A model generated the notes under the pieces. That model saw nothing but the letters and a program-made list of their open reading frames with translations, ran no database searches and was not told the DNA's origin. A stretch of DNA of 64,000 bases from positions 86,562 to 150,561 of the forward strand of contig NZ_NEVN01000003.1 in NCBI RefSeq assembly GCF_002261475.1. The letters run 5' to 3'. Shown here piece by piece: positions 41,689 to 51,412 of the stretch (the first letter of the stretch is position 1; every line of letters starts with the position of its first letter). Made by a program: the position numbers and the translations under genes. This stretch comes from Bordetella genomosp. 5 (GTDB lineage Bacteria > Pseudomonadota > Gammaproteobacteria > Burkholderiales > Burkholderiaceae_B).

Positions 41689-41761
41689 GGGCAGACGCTC
41701 CGGGAAGGCCGGGAGGGCACGAGGCCCGCCCGGCCCGCGGCCGGAGGGCCCGCGGGGAGGA

Positions 41762-42943
41762 TTACTTGCGCTTGTCGAGCGGCACGTACTTCAGGTTTTC
41801 CGGCCCGGTGTAGTTGGCGGTCGGACGGATGATCTTGTTGTCGATGCGCTGCTCGATGATGTGCGCCGACCAGCCGGCCGTGCGCGCGATCACGAAGAGC
41901 GGCGTGAACATCGCCGTGGGCACGCCCATCATGTGATAGCTCACCGCCGAGAACCAATCCAGGTTCGGGAACATCTTCTTGATGTCGAGCATGACGGTCT
42001 CGAGACGCTCGGCGATGTCGAACATCTTGGTCGTGCCGGCCTTCTTGGACAGCTTGCGCGCGACTTCCTTGATGACTTCGTTGCGCGGATCCGAGATCGT
42101 GTAGACCGGATGGCCGAAGCCGATGATGACTTCCTTGTTTTCGACGCGGCGGCGGATGTCGGCCTCGGCCTCTTCGGGCGAGTCGTAGCGCTTCTGCACC
42201 TCGAACGCGACCTCGTTGGCGCCACCGTGCTTCGGGCCGCGCAGGGCGCCGATGCCACCGGTGATGGCCGAGTACATATCGGAGCCCGTGCCCGCGATCA
42301 CCCGGCAGGTGAACGTGGAGGCGTTGAACTCGTGCTCGGCGTAGAGGATCAGCGAGGTGTGCATCGCGCGCACCCACTCGTCGGACGGCTTCACGCCGTG
42401 CAGCAGGTGCAGGAAGTGACCGCCGATGCTGTCATCGTCGGTCTGCACGTCGATCACACGGCCGTTGTGGCTGTAGTGGTACCAGTACAGCAGGGCCGAG
42501 CCGAGATTGGCCATCAGGCGATCGGCGATGTCGCGCGCGCCCGGCGTGTTGTGGTCGTCTTTCTCGGGCAGCACGCAGCCGAGCACCGACACCGCGGTGC
42601 GCATGACGTCCATGGGATGGCTCGCCGCCGGCAGCGACTCGAGTGCGTTCTGCAGCTGGGCCGGCAGGCCGCGCAGGTTGCGCAGCTTTTCTTTGTAGGC
42701 CTTGAGCTCGGCTTTGTTGGGCAGCTTGCCATGCACCAGCAGGTGGGCGATCTCTTCGAACTCGGCCGTGCCGGCGAAGTCGAGGATGTCGTAGCCGCGG
42801 TAGTGCAGGTCGTTGCCGGTGCGGCCGACCGTGCACAGCGCGGTATTGCCCGCCACCACGCCCGACAGGGCCACCGATTTCTTGGGTTTGAAACCTGCTT
42901 TTTCGTCGACGGGCGCGGCCGCCTTTTTCTGCGAGGTCGTCAT
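41762..42943 (-). CDS. prpC: 2-methylcitrate synthase
   Basis: A 393-residue citrate-synthase-family enzyme that condenses propionyl-CoA with oxaloacetate. [18 protein letters not shown] and [13 protein letters not shown] carry the active-site His residues; the GANE followed by VAF and the short length separate it from GltA. The N-terminus is Lys/Ala-rich. The ATG at 42943 has AGGAGA a few bases upstream; a longer open frame lacks support. It uses propionyl-CoA, for which the PrpE-like synthetase at the window start is a candidate source. It lies 73 bp upstream of prpD and 81 bp after prpB, across a strong hairpin. Confidence 0.95.
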   Translation of the reverse strand: MTTSQKKAAAPVDEKAGFKPKKSVALSGVVAGNTALCTVGRTGNDLHYRGYDILDFAGTAEFEEIAHLLVHGKLPNKAELKAYKEKLRNLRGLPAQLQNALESLPAASHPMDVMRTAVSVLGCVLPEKDDHNTPGARDIADRLMANLGSALLYWYHYSHNGRVIDVQTDDDSIGGHFLHLLHGVKPSDEWVRAMHTSLILYAEHEFNASTFTCRVIAGTGSDMYSAITGGIGALRGPKHGGANEVAFEVQKRYDSPEEAEADIRRRVENKEVIIGFGHPVYTISDPRNEVIKEVARKLSKKAGTTKMFDIAERLETVMLDIKKMFPNLDWFSAVSYHMMGVPTAMFTPLFVIARTAGWSAHIIEQRIDNKIIRPTANYTGPENLKYVPLDKRK

Positions 42944-42990
42944 GTCTCTCCTACTCCTTCCCATGGGGGGTGTACACAGGTTGCGACAAG

Positions 42991-43022
42991 CACGGCGGGC
43001 CATCCCTTCGGGGCCCGCCGTG
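42991..43022 (-). terminator. 11-bp hairpin between prpB and prpC
   Basis: CACGGCGGGCC and GGCCCGCCGTG form a perfect 11-bp stem with a 10-nt loop, starting directly after the prpB stop. The following bases on the minus strand (CTTGTCG) are a poor T-run. It probably sets the ratio of prpB to prpCD message rather than ending the operon. Confidence 0.5.
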
Positions 43023-43024
43023 TT

Positions 43025-43918
43025 TTATTGGGGCTTGTCCTTGGCGAACAGCTGATCGAGCTGGTCTTCGAAGGCATGGTATCCGATGCGATCGTAGAGC
43101 TCATCCCGAGTTTGCATCAGGTCGACCACGTTCTTCTGGTGGCCGTCGCGGCGGATCGCCTGGTACACGGTTTCGGCCGCCTTGTTCATGGCGCGGAAGG
43201 CCGACAGCGGATACAGCACCATGCCGACGCCGGCGCTCTTGAGCTCGTCGACGGAGAAGAGCGGCGTCTTGCCGAACTCGGTGATGTTGGCCAGCACCGG
43301 CACCTTCACTGCGTCGACAAAACGGCGGTAGGTGGGCAGGTCGTAGGCGGCTTCGGCGAAGATCGCGTCGGCACCGGCCTCGACGCACTTGAGCGAGCGT
43401 TCGATCGCCGCGTCGACGCCGTGCGAAGCGATGGCGTCGGTGCGCGCGATCAGGAAGAAGTCGCTGTCGGTGCGCGCATCGGCGGCCGCCTTGACGCGAT
43501 CGGCCATTTCTTCGGTGCTGACGATCTCTTTGCCCGGACGATGGCCGCAGCGCTTGGCGCCGACCTGGTCTTCGATGTGGCAGGCCGCCGCGCCGAACTT
43601 GATGAGGCTCTTGACCGTGCGGGCGATGTTGAAGGCCGAGGGGCCGAAACCCGTGTCGATGTCGACGACCAGCGGCACGTCGCACACGTCGGTGATACGG
43701 CGCACATCGGTGAGCACGTCGTCGAGCGTGTTGATGCCGAGATCGGGCAGACCCAGCGAACCGGCGGCCACGCCGCCGCCCGACAGGTAGATGGCGCGGT
43801 AGCCGGCGCGTTTGGCCAGCAGGGCGTGGTTGGCGTTGATCGCGCCGATGATCTGCAGCGGCTGCTCTTCGCGCAACGCGCGGCGAAAGAGGGCGCCGGG
43901 GGATTCGGGTCTGGACAT
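43025..43918 (-). CDS. prpB: 2-methylisocitrate lyase
   Basis: A 297-residue PEP mutase/isocitrate-lyase-family enzyme that splits 2-methylisocitrate into pyruvate and succinate. The catalytic Cys124 is in [16 protein letters not shown] and HIEDQ provide Mg2+ ligands. ILSGGGVA-type and [12 protein letters not shown] segments are family-typical. A GGAG precedes the ATG at 43918. Its succinate product can be used by the sdhCDAB complex encoded about 2.5 kb away. It is the first gene of the minus-strand prp group. Confidence 0.95.
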   Translation of the reverse strand: MSRPESPGALFRRALREEQPLQIIGAINANHALLAKRAGYRAIYLSGGGVAAGSLGLPDLGINTLDDVLTDVRRITDVCDVPLVVDIDTGFGPSAFNIARTVKSLIKFGAAACHIEDQVGAKRCGHRPGKEIVSTEEMADRVKAAADARTDSDFFLIARTDAIASHGVDAAIERSLKCVEAGADAIFAEAAYDLPTYRRFVDAVKVPVLANITEFGKTPLFSVDELKSAGVGMVLYPLSAFRAMNKAAETVYQAIRRDGHQKNVVDLMQTRDELYDRIGYHAFEDQLDQLFAKDKPQ

Positions 43919-44060
43919 GATGGAGTCTCCGTCGTTATGGGCGGCGCCGCGCACGGCGGCCCGGCGGCAGGGTACGCGCGCACGGGGCGGGGCTCCGTAC
44001 GGGCGATGCCAGCCTCTGGGGCCAGACCTTAACGCGGTTCCGAAACATGAATCTGTCCAC

Positions 44061-44096
44061 TTGGCGACAATCCGCCGAGCGCACATATCGATGTGC
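44061..44096 (-). promoter_or_regulatory. Candidate regulatory dyads upstream of prpB
   Basis: Two dyads lie 143-178 bp before the prpB start: TTGGCGACAA (44061-44070), with TTG/CAA arms, and GCACAT-ATCG-ATGTGC (44081-44096), with perfect 6-bp arms. They could bind a propionate-responsive regulator. No such regulator gene sits next to prpB, so the assignment is tentative. Confidence 0.3.
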
Positions 44097-44173
44097 CGGG
44101 AAGAACGATGCCGACGATGTGGCCCGCCCAGATCACGCACCCACGCAGGATGGGGGAGGCGGGCGCGCGCCAG

Positions 44174-44200
44174 GAAAAAACAGGCCCGCATGCGCGGGCC
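44174..44200 (-). terminator. Intrinsic terminator of mdh
   Basis: The stem GGCCCGC / GCGGGCC has a 4-nt loop and is followed on the minus strand by TGTTTTTT. It lies 17 bp beyond the mdh stop, so mdh is not transcribed into prpB. Confidence 0.88.
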
Positions 44201-44217
44201 CGTTTCATCTCGCCGAA

Positions 44218-45207
44218 TTACTTCAGCAGGTCTTTCACGCCATCGCGCTCTTCGAGCAGCTCTTTCAGCGTGAAATCCAGGCGCTCGCGCGAGAAGGCGT
44301 CGATCTCGAGGCCTTCGATGCGCTTGTATTCGCCGTTTTCGGTGGTGACCGGCACGCCGTAGATGATGCCTTCGGGGATGCCGTAGGAACCGTCGGAGGG
44401 CACGCCCATCGTCACCCACTTGCCGTTGCTGCCCAGGACCCAGTCACGCACGTGGTCGATGGCGGCGTTGGCGGCCGAGGCAGCCGAGGACAGGCCGCGC
44501 GCTTCGATGATGGCGGCGCCGCGCTTGCCCACGGTGGGGATGAACGTGTCGCGGTTCCAGGTGTCGTCGTTGATCAGCTTGGCCAGGCTTTGGCCGCCGA
44601 CCGTGGCGAAGCGGATGTCCGGGTACATCGTGGGCGAGTGGTTGCCCCACACGACCAGCTTTTCGATCTCGGCAACGGCCTTGCCCGACTTGGCGGCCAG
44701 TTGCGACAGAGCACGGTTGTGGTCCAGGCGCAGCATGGCGGTGAAGTTCTTGGCGGGCAGATCCGGCGCCGACTTCATGGCGATGTAGGCGTTGGTGTTG
44801 GCGGGGTTGCCGACGACCAGCACCTTCACGTCGCGGCTGGCGACTTCGTTCAGGGCGCGGCCTTGCGCCGTGAAGATCTGGGCATTGACCTGCAGCAGGT
44901 CCTTGCGCTCCATGCCGGGGCCGCGGGGGCGGGCGCCCACGAGCAGGGCCACGTCGGCGTCCTTGAAGGCGGTGCGGGGATCGCTGTGGGCGGTGACTTC
45001 CTGCAGCAGCGGGAAGGCGCAATCGTCCAGCTCCATGATCACGCCCTTGAGGGCCTTCTGGGCCTTCTCGTCGGGGATCTCGAGCAACTGCAGAATGACC
45101 GGCTGGTCTTTACCCAGCATTTCGCCGGAGGCGATGCGGAACAGCAGGGCGTAACCAATCTGGCCGGCGGCGCCGGTGACGGCGACACGCATGGCGGGCT
45201 TAGACAT
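44218..45207 (-). CDS. mdh: Malate dehydrogenase
   Basis: A 329-residue NAD-dependent MDH of the MalDH type 2 (cytosolic-like) group. [19 protein letters not shown] is the NAD loop. [13 protein letters not shown] contains the substrate Arg residues; Asp162 (LDHNRA) and His190 ([11 protein letters not shown]) are the catalytic pair. It oxidises malate to oxaloacetate, feeding gltA and prpC. GGAG precedes the ATG at 45207 (MSKPAMRV). It is divergent from gntR-sdh across the nested palindrome at 45344-45369. Confidence 0.96.
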   Translation of the reverse strand: MSKPAMRVAVTGAAGQIGYALLFRIASGEMLGKDQPVILQLLEIPDEKAQKALKGVIMELDDCAFPLLQEVTAHSDPRTAFKDADVALLVGARPRGPGMERKDLLQVNAQIFTAQGRALNEVASRDVKVLVVGNPANTNAYIAMKSAPDLPAKNFTAMLRLDHNRALSQLAAKSGKAVAEIEKLVVWGNHSPTMYPDIRFATVGGQSLAKLINDDTWNRDTFIPTVGKRGAAIIEARGLSSAASAANAAIDHVRDWVLGSNGKWVTMGVPSDGSYGIPEGIIYGVPVTTENGEYKRIEGLEIDAFSRERLDFTLKELLEERDGVKDLLK

Positions 45208-45509
45208 TAACGTTCTCCGTAAGGATGTTGGGTGAGACCAAATCTCATCCATCAGTGTAATCGCTGGAGCCCGCGTGGCACGGCTGCGGACGCTGCTCCG
45301 ACAGCCGGCAATCCTAGATTGAATTCACGTATGCGTCAAACGATCTTATATCTTATATAAGACATAAGACGTTGGACAGACCGGGCGAGCCTGTGCGAGA
45401 ATGTTGTGTTTGTCCGAATCCGCGTCAGCCGCTATTTTTTGGCTCTCGCATGCTGCCGGTGCCATGGGCCCGCCTGATTCGGGCGAGCCCAAATAATTCC
45501 ACAGACACC
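45208..45509. other. Divergent regulatory region between mdh and gntR
   Basis: This 302-bp gap separates two outward-reading gene groups and must contain the promoters of mdh and gntR. Its central feature is the nested palindrome at 45344-45369 in an AT-rich segment (about 45335-45372). No coding sequence is supported. Confidence 0.7.
45344..45369. promoter_or_regulatory. Nested 26-bp palindrome, probable GntR operator
   Basis: The inner part TCTTATATAAGA (45351-45362) is a perfect 12-bp palindrome. The same half-site repeats outside: TCTTAT at 45344-45349 and ATAAGA at 45364-45369, sharing the same centre. Only the pair 45350/45363 breaks symmetry. It lies 137 bp from the mdh start and 141 bp from the gntR start. 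GntR/HutC-family regulators bind such AT-rich palindromes, so control of both arms is likely. Confidence 0.65.
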
Positions 45510-46289
45510 ATGGCAGACCCCCGGTCCGAAACTCCCCTACGTACGCGTGCCGCAAAGCCGGCAGGCGAGGGTGCCGCTTTCAGTCCGTTGTACCGCCAGA
45601 TCAAGGATCTGCTCGTGCAGAGCCTCGAGCGCGGTGAGTGGAAGCCGGGCGAGCTGATCCCGAGCGAGATCGACCTCGCCGCCCGTTTCCAGGTCAGCCA
45701 GGGCACGGTGCGCAAGGCGGTCGACGAGCTCGCCGCCGAACACATGCTGCTGCGCCGCCAGGGCAAGGGCACCTTCGTCGCCACGCATCACGAGGCCCGG
45801 GTGCGCTACCGCTTCCTGCGCCTCGCGCCCGACGAAGAGGGCGAGGGTGGCCGCGCCGAAAGCCGTATTCTCGAATGCCGCCGGGTGCGCGCGCCCGCCG
45901 AGATCGCGCGCGCCCTCGAGCTGCGCGCCGGCGAGACGGTCGTGATGATCCGCCGGCAGCTCTCCATGAACCAAACCCCCACCGTCATCGACGACATCTG
46001 GCTGCCGGGCACCGCCTTTCGCGGGCTCACGCTGGAGTTGCTGACGGCCAATCGCGCCCCGATGTACGGGCTTTTCGAATCCGAGTTCGGCGTGAGCATG
46101 GTCCGCGCCGACGAAAAGCTGCGTGCCGTGGCCGCCACCGACGAAGTGGCGCGCTTGCTCAATGTTTCCGCCGGTACCCCGCTGCTCCAGGTCGATCGCA
46201 TCTCATACACGTATGGCGATCGGCCGATGGAAGTGCGGCGCGGTTTGTACCATACCGATCACTATCATTACCGCAATAGTTTGAATTGA
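45510..46289 (+). CDS. GntR-family regulator (HutC subfamily, UTRA domain)
   Basis: A 259-residue regulator. The winged HTH is at about residues 25-95 (LYRQIKDLLVQSLERGEWKPGELIPSEIDLAARFQVSQGTVRKAVDEL, with LLRRQGKGTFV as the wing). The UTRA effector domain follows (about 100-255), with QTPTVIDDIWLPG and the terminal RGLYHTDHYHYRN. Effectors in this family are small carboxylates, amino acids or sugars; a TCA or methylcitrate intermediate would suit the context. It lies between mdh and sdhC. The ATG at 45510 gives a normal N-terminus; more codons are open upstream but lie in the promoter region. Confidence 0.9.
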   Translation: MADPRSETPLRTRAAKPAGEGAAFSPLYRQIKDLLVQSLERGEWKPGELIPSEIDLAARFQVSQGTVRKAVDELAAEHMLLRRQGKGTFVATHHEARVRYRFLRLAPDEEGEGGRAESRILECRRVRAPAEIARALELRAGETVVMIRRQLSMNQTPTVIDDIWLPGTAFRGLTLELLTANRAPMYGLFESEFGVSMVRADEKLRAVAATDEVARLLNVSAGTPLLQVDRISYTYGDRPMEVRRGLYHTDHYHYRNSLN

Positions 46290-46308
46290 TGAACTTTTTT
46301 TCAACGAT

Positions 46309-46338
46309 TTGATACGAACCCGATCTCTGGGCGAAAAT
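46309..46338 (+). promoter_or_regulatory. Candidate promoter of sdhCDAB
   Basis: TTGATA (46309-46314) and GAAAAT (46333-46338) are separated by 18 bp, about 72 bp before the sdhC ATG and just after gntR. It fits a sigma-70 promoter, though both hexamers deviate from consensus. Confidence 0.4.
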
Positions 46339-46410
46339 AGCGTGTTTGCCTGCAAGGGCTTCCGCCTTTTCGCAGTCACGATTCCCTAGTTCCGAAACAC
46401 CGAGGCCGTC

Positions 46411-46824
46411 ATGTCCGACTCAGCTGCCAAGCCGCGTCCGCAGTTTCGCAATATCAGCATCCCGCAAATCCTCAGCTATCGCCTGCCTCTGGCCGGCAAG
46501 CTGTCCATTCTGCACCGCATAAGCGGCGCGTTGCTCTTCTTCTGTCTGCCCTTGGTCATCATCCCGCTGTTCGGCGCGAGCGTGACCTCGGCAGAGACCT
46601 ACGCACAGGTCGCACAGTACGCAGGCAACCCGTTGGTCAAGCTGGTGTTCCTGGTCCTGATCTGGGGCTATCTGCACCACTTCTGTGCTGGCATCCGCTA
46701 CCTGGCGCTGGATCTTCACATTGGCATCGACAAGCAGTCGTCCAAGAAGACCGCCGGCGTCGTGTTCGGCGTGAGCCTGGCACTGACCCTGGTCATCGCT
46801 CTCAAACTGTTCGGAGTCCTGTAA
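46411..46824 (+). CDS. sdhC: Succinate dehydrogenase cytochrome b556 subunit
   Basis: A 137-residue inner-membrane anchor with three helices. The N-terminus is SYRLPLAGKLSILHRISGALLF, with the SdhC signature SxLHRxSG, and the haem-ligand region is YLHHFCAGIRYLALDLH. It binds haem b with SdhD and helps to form the quinone site of complex II. Its stop overlaps the sdhD ATG (TAATG). First gene of the sdhCDAB operon. Confidence 0.95.
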   Translation: MSDSAAKPRPQFRNISIPQILSYRLPLAGKLSILHRISGALLFFCLPLVIIPLFGASVTSAETYAQVAQYAGNPLVKLVFLVLIWGYLHHFCAGIRYLALDLHIGIDKQSSKKTAGVVFGVSLALTLVIALKLFGVL

Positions 46825-47207
46825 TGGCTGACGTCAAAAACTACGGCCCCAAGCGCCTGGTCGTCGGCGCGCATTACGGCACCGTCGATTTCATCGCTCA
46901 GCGCATCACGGCGATCATCCTGGCCGTCTACACGCTGGTGCTGATCATCGGCCTGCTGGTGATGCCGTCCTTCACGTACGAAAACTGGAAGTCGCTGTTC
47001 AACTTCCACGTCTACGCTCTTCCGGTTGGCCAGCTGCTGGCTACCCTTGCCTTCTTTGCGCTGGCCTGGCATGCCTGGATCGGCGTGCGCGACATCTGGA
47101 TGGACTACGTCCGCAACGTGGGCGTGCGCCTGCTGCTGCAAGTGCTGACCATCCTCTGGCTGGTGGGCTCGGTCGTCTACTTCGCGCAAATCCTCTGGAG
47201 AATCTAA
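46824..47207 (+). CDS. sdhD: Succinate dehydrogenase membrane anchor subunit
   Basis: A 127-residue protein with three transmembrane helices. GAHYGTVDFIAQRITAIILAVYTLVL opens TM1. WHAWIGVRDIWMDYVRN contains the His that can ligate haem b and the conserved Asp-Tyr near the quinone site. The ATG shares one base with the sdhC stop. Together with SdhC it anchors the catalytic SdhAB pair to the inner membrane. Confidence 0.94.
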   Translation: MADVKNYGPKRLVVGAHYGTVDFIAQRITAIILAVYTLVLIIGLLVMPSFTYENWKSLFNFHVYALPVGQLLATLAFFALAWHAWIGVRDIWMDYVRNVGVRLLLQVLTILWLVGSVVYFAQILWRI

Positions 47208-47210
47208 GCC

Positions 47211-48989
47211 GTGACCGCTGTCTTGAATTCCTTGCCGCGCCGCCAGTTTGATGTGGTGGTGGTTGGCGCCGGCGGAGCCGGCATGCGCTGCTCGCTGCAA
47301 CTGGCCCAGGCTGGCCTGTCGGTTGCGGTGCTGTCCAAAGTGTTCCCCACCCGCTCGCACACCGTGGCGGCGCAGGGCGGCGTGAGCGCGTCGCTGGGCA
47401 ACATGAGCGAAGACAACTGGTACTGGCACATGTACGACACCGTGAAGGGGTCGGACTGGCTGGGCGACCAGGATGCCATCGAGTTCATGTGCCGCGAGGC
47501 ACCCAATGCCGTGTACGAACTCGAACACTTCGGCATGCCGTTCGACCGCAACCCCGACGGCACGATCTATCAGCGTCCGTTCGGTGGACACACCGCGAAT
47601 TTCGGCGAAAAACCCGTGCAACGCGCCTGTGCCGCGGCCGACCGTACCGGTCACGCCCTGCTGCACACGCTGTATCAGCGTAACGTCGCTGCCCGCACGC
47701 AGTTTTTCGTCGAGTGGATGGCCCTGGACCTCCTGCGCAACGACGCCGGCGACGTGCTCGGCGTGACCGCGCTCGAAATGGAAACGGGCGACATCTACAT
47801 CCTCGAAGCCAAGACCACGGTGCTGGCCACCGGCGGTGCAGGCCGCATCTGGGCCGCCTCGACCAACGCCTTCATCAACACCGGTGACGGCCTGGGCATG
47901 GCTGCGCGCGCAGGCATCCCGCTGCAGGACATGGAGTTCTGGCAGTTCCACCCGACCGGCGTGGCCGGCGCGGGCGTGCTGATCACCGAAGGCGTGCGTG
48001 GCGAAGGCGGCATCCTGCTCAACAAGGATGGCGAACGCTTCATGGAGCGCTATGCGCCCACCCTGAAGGATCTGGCGCCGCGTGACTTCGTGTCGCGCTC
48101 GATGGACCAGGAAATCAAGGAAGGTCGTGGCTGCGGTCCCGACGGCAGCTACGTGGTGCTGAAGCTCGACCACCTCGGTGCCGACGTGATCAACAAGCGC
48201 CTGCCCTCGATCCGCGAAATCGCGATCAAGTTCGGCAACGTCGATCCCATCAAGGAACCGATCCCCGTCGTCCCGACCATCCACTACCAGATGGGCGGCA
48301 TTCCGGCCAACTATCACGGCCAGGTGCTCGAGCGCGTCAACGGCGAAAACAAGGTCATCAATGGCCTGTACGCCATCGGCGAATGCGCGGCGGTGTCGGT
48401 GCACGGCGCCAACCGCCTCGGCACGAACTCGCTGCTCGACCTGATCGTGTTCGGTCGCGCCACCGGCAACCACATCGTCAATTCGCATCCCGAGCGCCAA
48501 CGCGCCCACCAGGAAATGTCGAAGGAAGCGGTGGACTTCTCGCTGGCGCGTATCAACCAGCTCGAATCGCGCACCTCCGGCGAAAAGACGCAGGACGTCG
48601 CCAACGCCATCCGCATGTCGATGCAGCGTCACTGCGGCGTGTTCCGCACGCTCGAGCTGCTCAACGAAGGCGTGGGTCAGATCGAAGACCTGGGCAAGGT
48701 CGCTGAAAACATCTACTTCAAGGACAAGTCGAAGGTGTTCAACACGGCTCGTGTCGAAGCGCTCGAGCTGGCCAACATGACCGAAGTGGCCCGTGCCACG
48801 ATCAAGTCGGCCGCCAACCGCACCGAAAGCCGTGGCGCGCATGCGCTCGACGATCACCCGACCCGCGACGACGAAAACTGGCTCAAGCACACGCTGTGGT
48901 ACTCCGAAGGCAGCCGCCTCGAGTACAAGCCCGTGCAGATGAAGCCGCTGACGGTCGAGTCCTTCCCGCCCAAGGCCCGTACTTTCTAA
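47211..48989 (+). CDS. sdhA: Succinate dehydrogenase flavoprotein subunit
   Basis: A 592-residue catalytic subunit. The FAD loop is VVVVGAGGAGMR, and His50 in RSHTVAAQGG is the residue that covalently carries FAD. Further signatures are NTGDGLGMAARAG, EFWQFHPTG and the catalytic Arg region around HGANRLGTNSLLD. It oxidises succinate to fumarate and passes electrons to SdhB. The start is GTG at 47211, 3 bp after the sdhD stop, with GGAG in the sdhD end. Confidence 0.97.
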   Translation: MTAVLNSLPRRQFDVVVVGAGGAGMRCSLQLAQAGLSVAVLSKVFPTRSHTVAAQGGVSASLGNMSEDNWYWHMYDTVKGSDWLGDQDAIEFMCREAPNAVYELEHFGMPFDRNPDGTIYQRPFGGHTANFGEKPVQRACAAADRTGHALLHTLYQRNVAARTQFFVEWMALDLLRNDAGDVLGVTALEMETGDIYILEAKTTVLATGGAGRIWAASTNAFINTGDGLGMAARAGIPLQDMEFWQFHPTGVAGAGVLITEGVRGEGGILLNKDGERFMERYAPTLKDLAPRDFVSRSMDQEIKEGRGCGPDGSYVVLKLDHLGADVINKRLPSIREIAIKFGNVDPIKEPIPVVPTIHYQMGGIPANYHGQVLERVNGENKVINGLYAIGECAAVSVHGANRLGTNSLLDLIVFGRATGNHIVNSHPERQRAHQEMSKEAVDFSLARINQLESRTSGEKTQDVANAIRMSMQRHCGVFRTLELLNEGVGQIEDLGKVAENIYFKDKSKVFNTARVEALELANMTEVARATIKSAANRTESRGAHALDDHPTRDDENWLKHTLWYSEGSRLEYKPVQMKPLTVESFPPKARTF

Positions 48990-49001
48990 GCAGGATCTGG
49001 C

Positions 49002-49718
49002 ATGAGCACCAAACGTATCGTTAAGTTCGAAATCTACCGCTACGATCCTGACAAGGACGAGCGCCCCTACATGCAGAAGCTGGACGTCGAACTCCAGCCG
49101 ACCGACAAGATGCTGCTCGATGCGCTCGTGCGCATCAAGAACGACGTCGACGACAGCCTGGCCCTGCGCCGGTCCTGCCGCGAAGGCGTGTGCGGTTCCG
49201 ATGCCATGAACATCAATGGCAAAAACGGTCTCGCCTGCACGACCAACCTGCGCGAGCTGAAAGAGCCCATCGTTCTGAAGCCGCTGCCCGGTCTGCCGGT
49301 CATCCGCGATCTGATCGTGGACATGACGCACTTCTTCAATCAGTACCACTCGGTCAGCCCGTACCTCATCAACGACACGCCGCCGCCCGAGCGCGAGCGT
49401 CTGCAGTCGCCCGAGGCACGCGAAGAGCTCGACGGTCTGTACGAGTGCATTCTGTGCGCCTGCTGCTCGACCTCGTGCCCGTCGTTCTGGTGGAATCCGG
49501 ACAAGTTCGTCGGCCCCGCCGGCCTGCTGCAAGCCTATCGCTTCATCGCCGACAGCCGCGACGAAGCCACCGGCCGCCGTCTGGACAACCTGGAAGATCC
49601 GTACCGTCTGTTCCGTTGCCACACCATCATGAACTGCGTCGACGTCTGTCCGAAGGGGCTGAACCCGACGAAGGCCATCGGCAAGATCAAGGAACTGATG
49701 GTCCGTCGTACGGTCTAG
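49002..49718 (+). CDS. sdhB: Succinate dehydrogenase iron-sulfur subunit
   Basis: A 238-residue subunit that carries three iron-sulfur clusters. [21 protein letters not shown] holds the 2Fe-2S cluster; [12 protein letters not shown] and [14 protein letters not shown] hold the 4Fe-4S and 3Fe-4S clusters. It relays electrons from SdhA to ubiquinone. It starts 12 bp after sdhA with GGATCTGGC ahead of the ATG. Confidence 0.97.
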   Translation: MSTKRIVKFEIYRYDPDKDERPYMQKLDVELQPTDKMLLDALVRIKNDVDDSLALRRSCREGVCGSDAMNINGKNGLACTTNLRELKEPIVLKPLPGLPVIRDLIVDMTHFFNQYHSVSPYLINDTPPPERERLQSPEAREELDGLYECILCACCSTSCPSFWWNPDKFVGPAGLLQAYRFIADSRDEATGRRLDNLEDPYRLFRCHTIMNCVDVCPKGLNPTKAIGKIKELMVRRTV

Positions 49719-49743
49719 TGTTAGGACGTTTCAAGGCATCTCA

Positions 49744-50004
49744 ATGAGCAGGCTTACCGAATTGGAACGGGCGCGGCTGCGCTGGCGCGCGCGCCGCGGC
49801 CTGCTCGAGAATGACCTCATCATCACCCGGTATCTGGATCGCTACGAGACCCAGTTGACCGACGAAGACGTAACGGCACTGACTCAGCTTTTCGAGCTCG
49901 GTGACAACGATCTGCTCGACGTGCTGCTGGCGCGCAAGGAGTTGGAGGCCCCTCTGGACACTCCCCGGCTTCAGGCGATCATCAGTCGCATGCGAGAGCT
50001 TTGA
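49744..50004 (+). CDS. sdhE: FAD assembly factor SdhE
   Basis: An 86-residue protein of the SdhE/CptB (YgfY) family. The family motif RGLLENDLII (RGxxE) is at about residues 19-28. It promotes covalent flavinylation of SdhA. Its position between sdhB and gltA, 25 bp after sdhB and 20 bp before gltA, supports the function directly. Confidence 0.93.
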   Translation: MSRLTELERARLRWRARRGLLENDLIITRYLDRYETQLTDEDVTALTQLFELGDNDLLDVLLARKELEAPLDTPRLQAIISRMREL

Positions 50005-50024
50005 TTTAATGTGAGGAAACAGCG

Positions 50025-51329
50025 ATGAACCTGTCAGACAAAAAAGCCACTCTATCCCTCTCGGATGGCAGCGCACCTATTGAACTCCCGGTGTACAAGG
50101 GCACGGTCGGCCCGGATGTGATCGACATCCGCAAGCTGTATGGCCAGACTGGCATGTTCACGTATGACCCCGGCTTCATGTCGACCGCGGCGACTGCCTC
50201 CGGCATCACCTACATCGACGGCGACAAGGGCGAGCTGCTGTATCGCGGCTACCCCATCGAACAGCTGGCCGTGAACTGCGACTTCCTCGATATCTGCTAT
50301 CTGATCCTGAACGGCGAGCTGCCCGACGGTACGCAGAAGTCGGACTTCGATTCGCAAGTCACGCACCACACGATGGTGAACGAACAGCTGCACTTTTTCC
50401 TGCGCGGCTTCCGTCGTGACGCTCACCCGATGGCCGTCCTGACGGGCCTGGTGGGCGCGCTGTCGGCGTTCTACCACGACTCGACCGACATCACGAATGC
50501 CCAGCACCGTCACGTCTCGGCGATCCGTCTGATCGCCAAGATGCCGACGCTGGTCGCGATGGCGTACAAGTACTCGCAAGGTCAGCCGTTCATCTATCCG
50601 CAGAACGACCTGTCGTACACCGGCAACTTCCTGCGCATGATGTTCGCGACGCCGTGCGAAGAGTACAAGGTCAACGAAGTGGTCGAGCGCGCGCTCGATC
50701 GCATCTTCATCCTGCACGCCGATCACGAACAAAACGCCTCCACCTCGACCGTGCGTCTGTGCGGCTCGTCGGGCACCAACCCGTTCGCCGCCATCGCCGC
50801 TGGCGTGGCGTGCCTGTGGGGCCCGGCTCACGGTGGCGCCAACGAAGCCTGCCTGCAGATGCTCGAAGAGCTGCAAGCCAACGGCGGCGTGGCCAAGGTC
50901 GGCGAGTTCATGGAGAAGGTCAAGGACAAGAACTCGGGCGTGCGCCTGATGGGCTTTGGCCACCGCGTCTACAAGAACTACGATCCGCGCGCCAAGCTGA
51001 TGCAGGAAACCTGCAAGGAAGTCCTGCAGGCCCTGGGTCTCGAAAACGACCCGCTGTTCAAGCTGGCCATGGAACTCGAGCGCATCGCGCTGGAAGATCC
51101 GTACTTCGTGCAGCGCAAGCTCTACCCGAACGTGGACTTCTACTCGGGTATCGTGCAACGCGCCATCGGCATCCCGACCTCGCTGTTCACGGCCATCTTC
51201 GCGCTGGCCCGCACCGTGGGCTGGATCGCTCAATGGAACGAAATGCTGTCCGATCCCGAGTACAAGATCGGCCGCCCGCGCCAGCTCTACACGGGCTCGG
51301 TGTCGCGCGACGTGCCGACCAAGCGCTAA
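50025..51329 (+). CDS. gltA: Citrate synthase
   Basis: A 434-residue type II, Gram-negative hexameric-type enzyme, full length. [21 protein letters not shown] in the N-terminal half, [24 protein letters not shown] and [14 protein letters not shown] provide the active-site His residues, with the Asp farther on. It condenses acetyl-CoA with oxaloacetate. GAGGAAACAGCG precedes the ATG. It is the last gene of the sdh operon and ends at a terminator. It is distinct from prpC, which has the shorter methylcitrate-type sequence. Confidence 0.97.
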   Translation: MNLSDKKATLSLSDGSAPIELPVYKGTVGPDVIDIRKLYGQTGMFTYDPGFMSTAATASGITYIDGDKGELLYRGYPIEQLAVNCDFLDICYLILNGELPDGTQKSDFDSQVTHHTMVNEQLHFFLRGFRRDAHPMAVLTGLVGALSAFYHDSTDITNAQHRHVSAIRLIAKMPTLVAMAYKYSQGQPFIYPQNDLSYTGNFLRMMFATPCEEYKVNEVVERALDRIFILHADHEQNASTSTVRLCGSSGTNPFAAIAAGVACLWGPAHGGANEACLQMLEELQANGGVAKVGEFMEKVKDKNSGVRLMGFGHRVYKNYDPRAKLMQETCKEVLQALGLENDPLFKLAMELERIALEDPYFVQRKLYPNVDFYSGIVQRAIGIPTSLFTAIFALARTVGWIAQWNEMLSDPEYKIGRPRQLYTGSVSRDVPTKR

Positions 51330-51377
51330 ATACCGGCCGCGGCGCCTTCGTGGCGCCGCCCTGGCAGCGCAAGGTTC

Positions 51378-51412
51378 AACCCCCGATGTGGTTCGCCACT
51401 CGGGGGTTTTTC
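51378..51412 (+). terminator. Intrinsic terminator after gltA
   Basis: A long stem (AACCCCCGA plus GTGG with CCAC plus TCGGGGGTT) is capped by a TTCG tetraloop and followed by a T-rich tract. It lies 48 bp after the gltA stop. Confidence 0.92.

Noticed and set aside
46716..49622. A 968-codon minus-strand frame across sdhD-sdhB
   Set aside because: Same reason: sdhA, sdhB and sdhD on the plus strand are unmistakable, and the antisense product has no recognisable fold.
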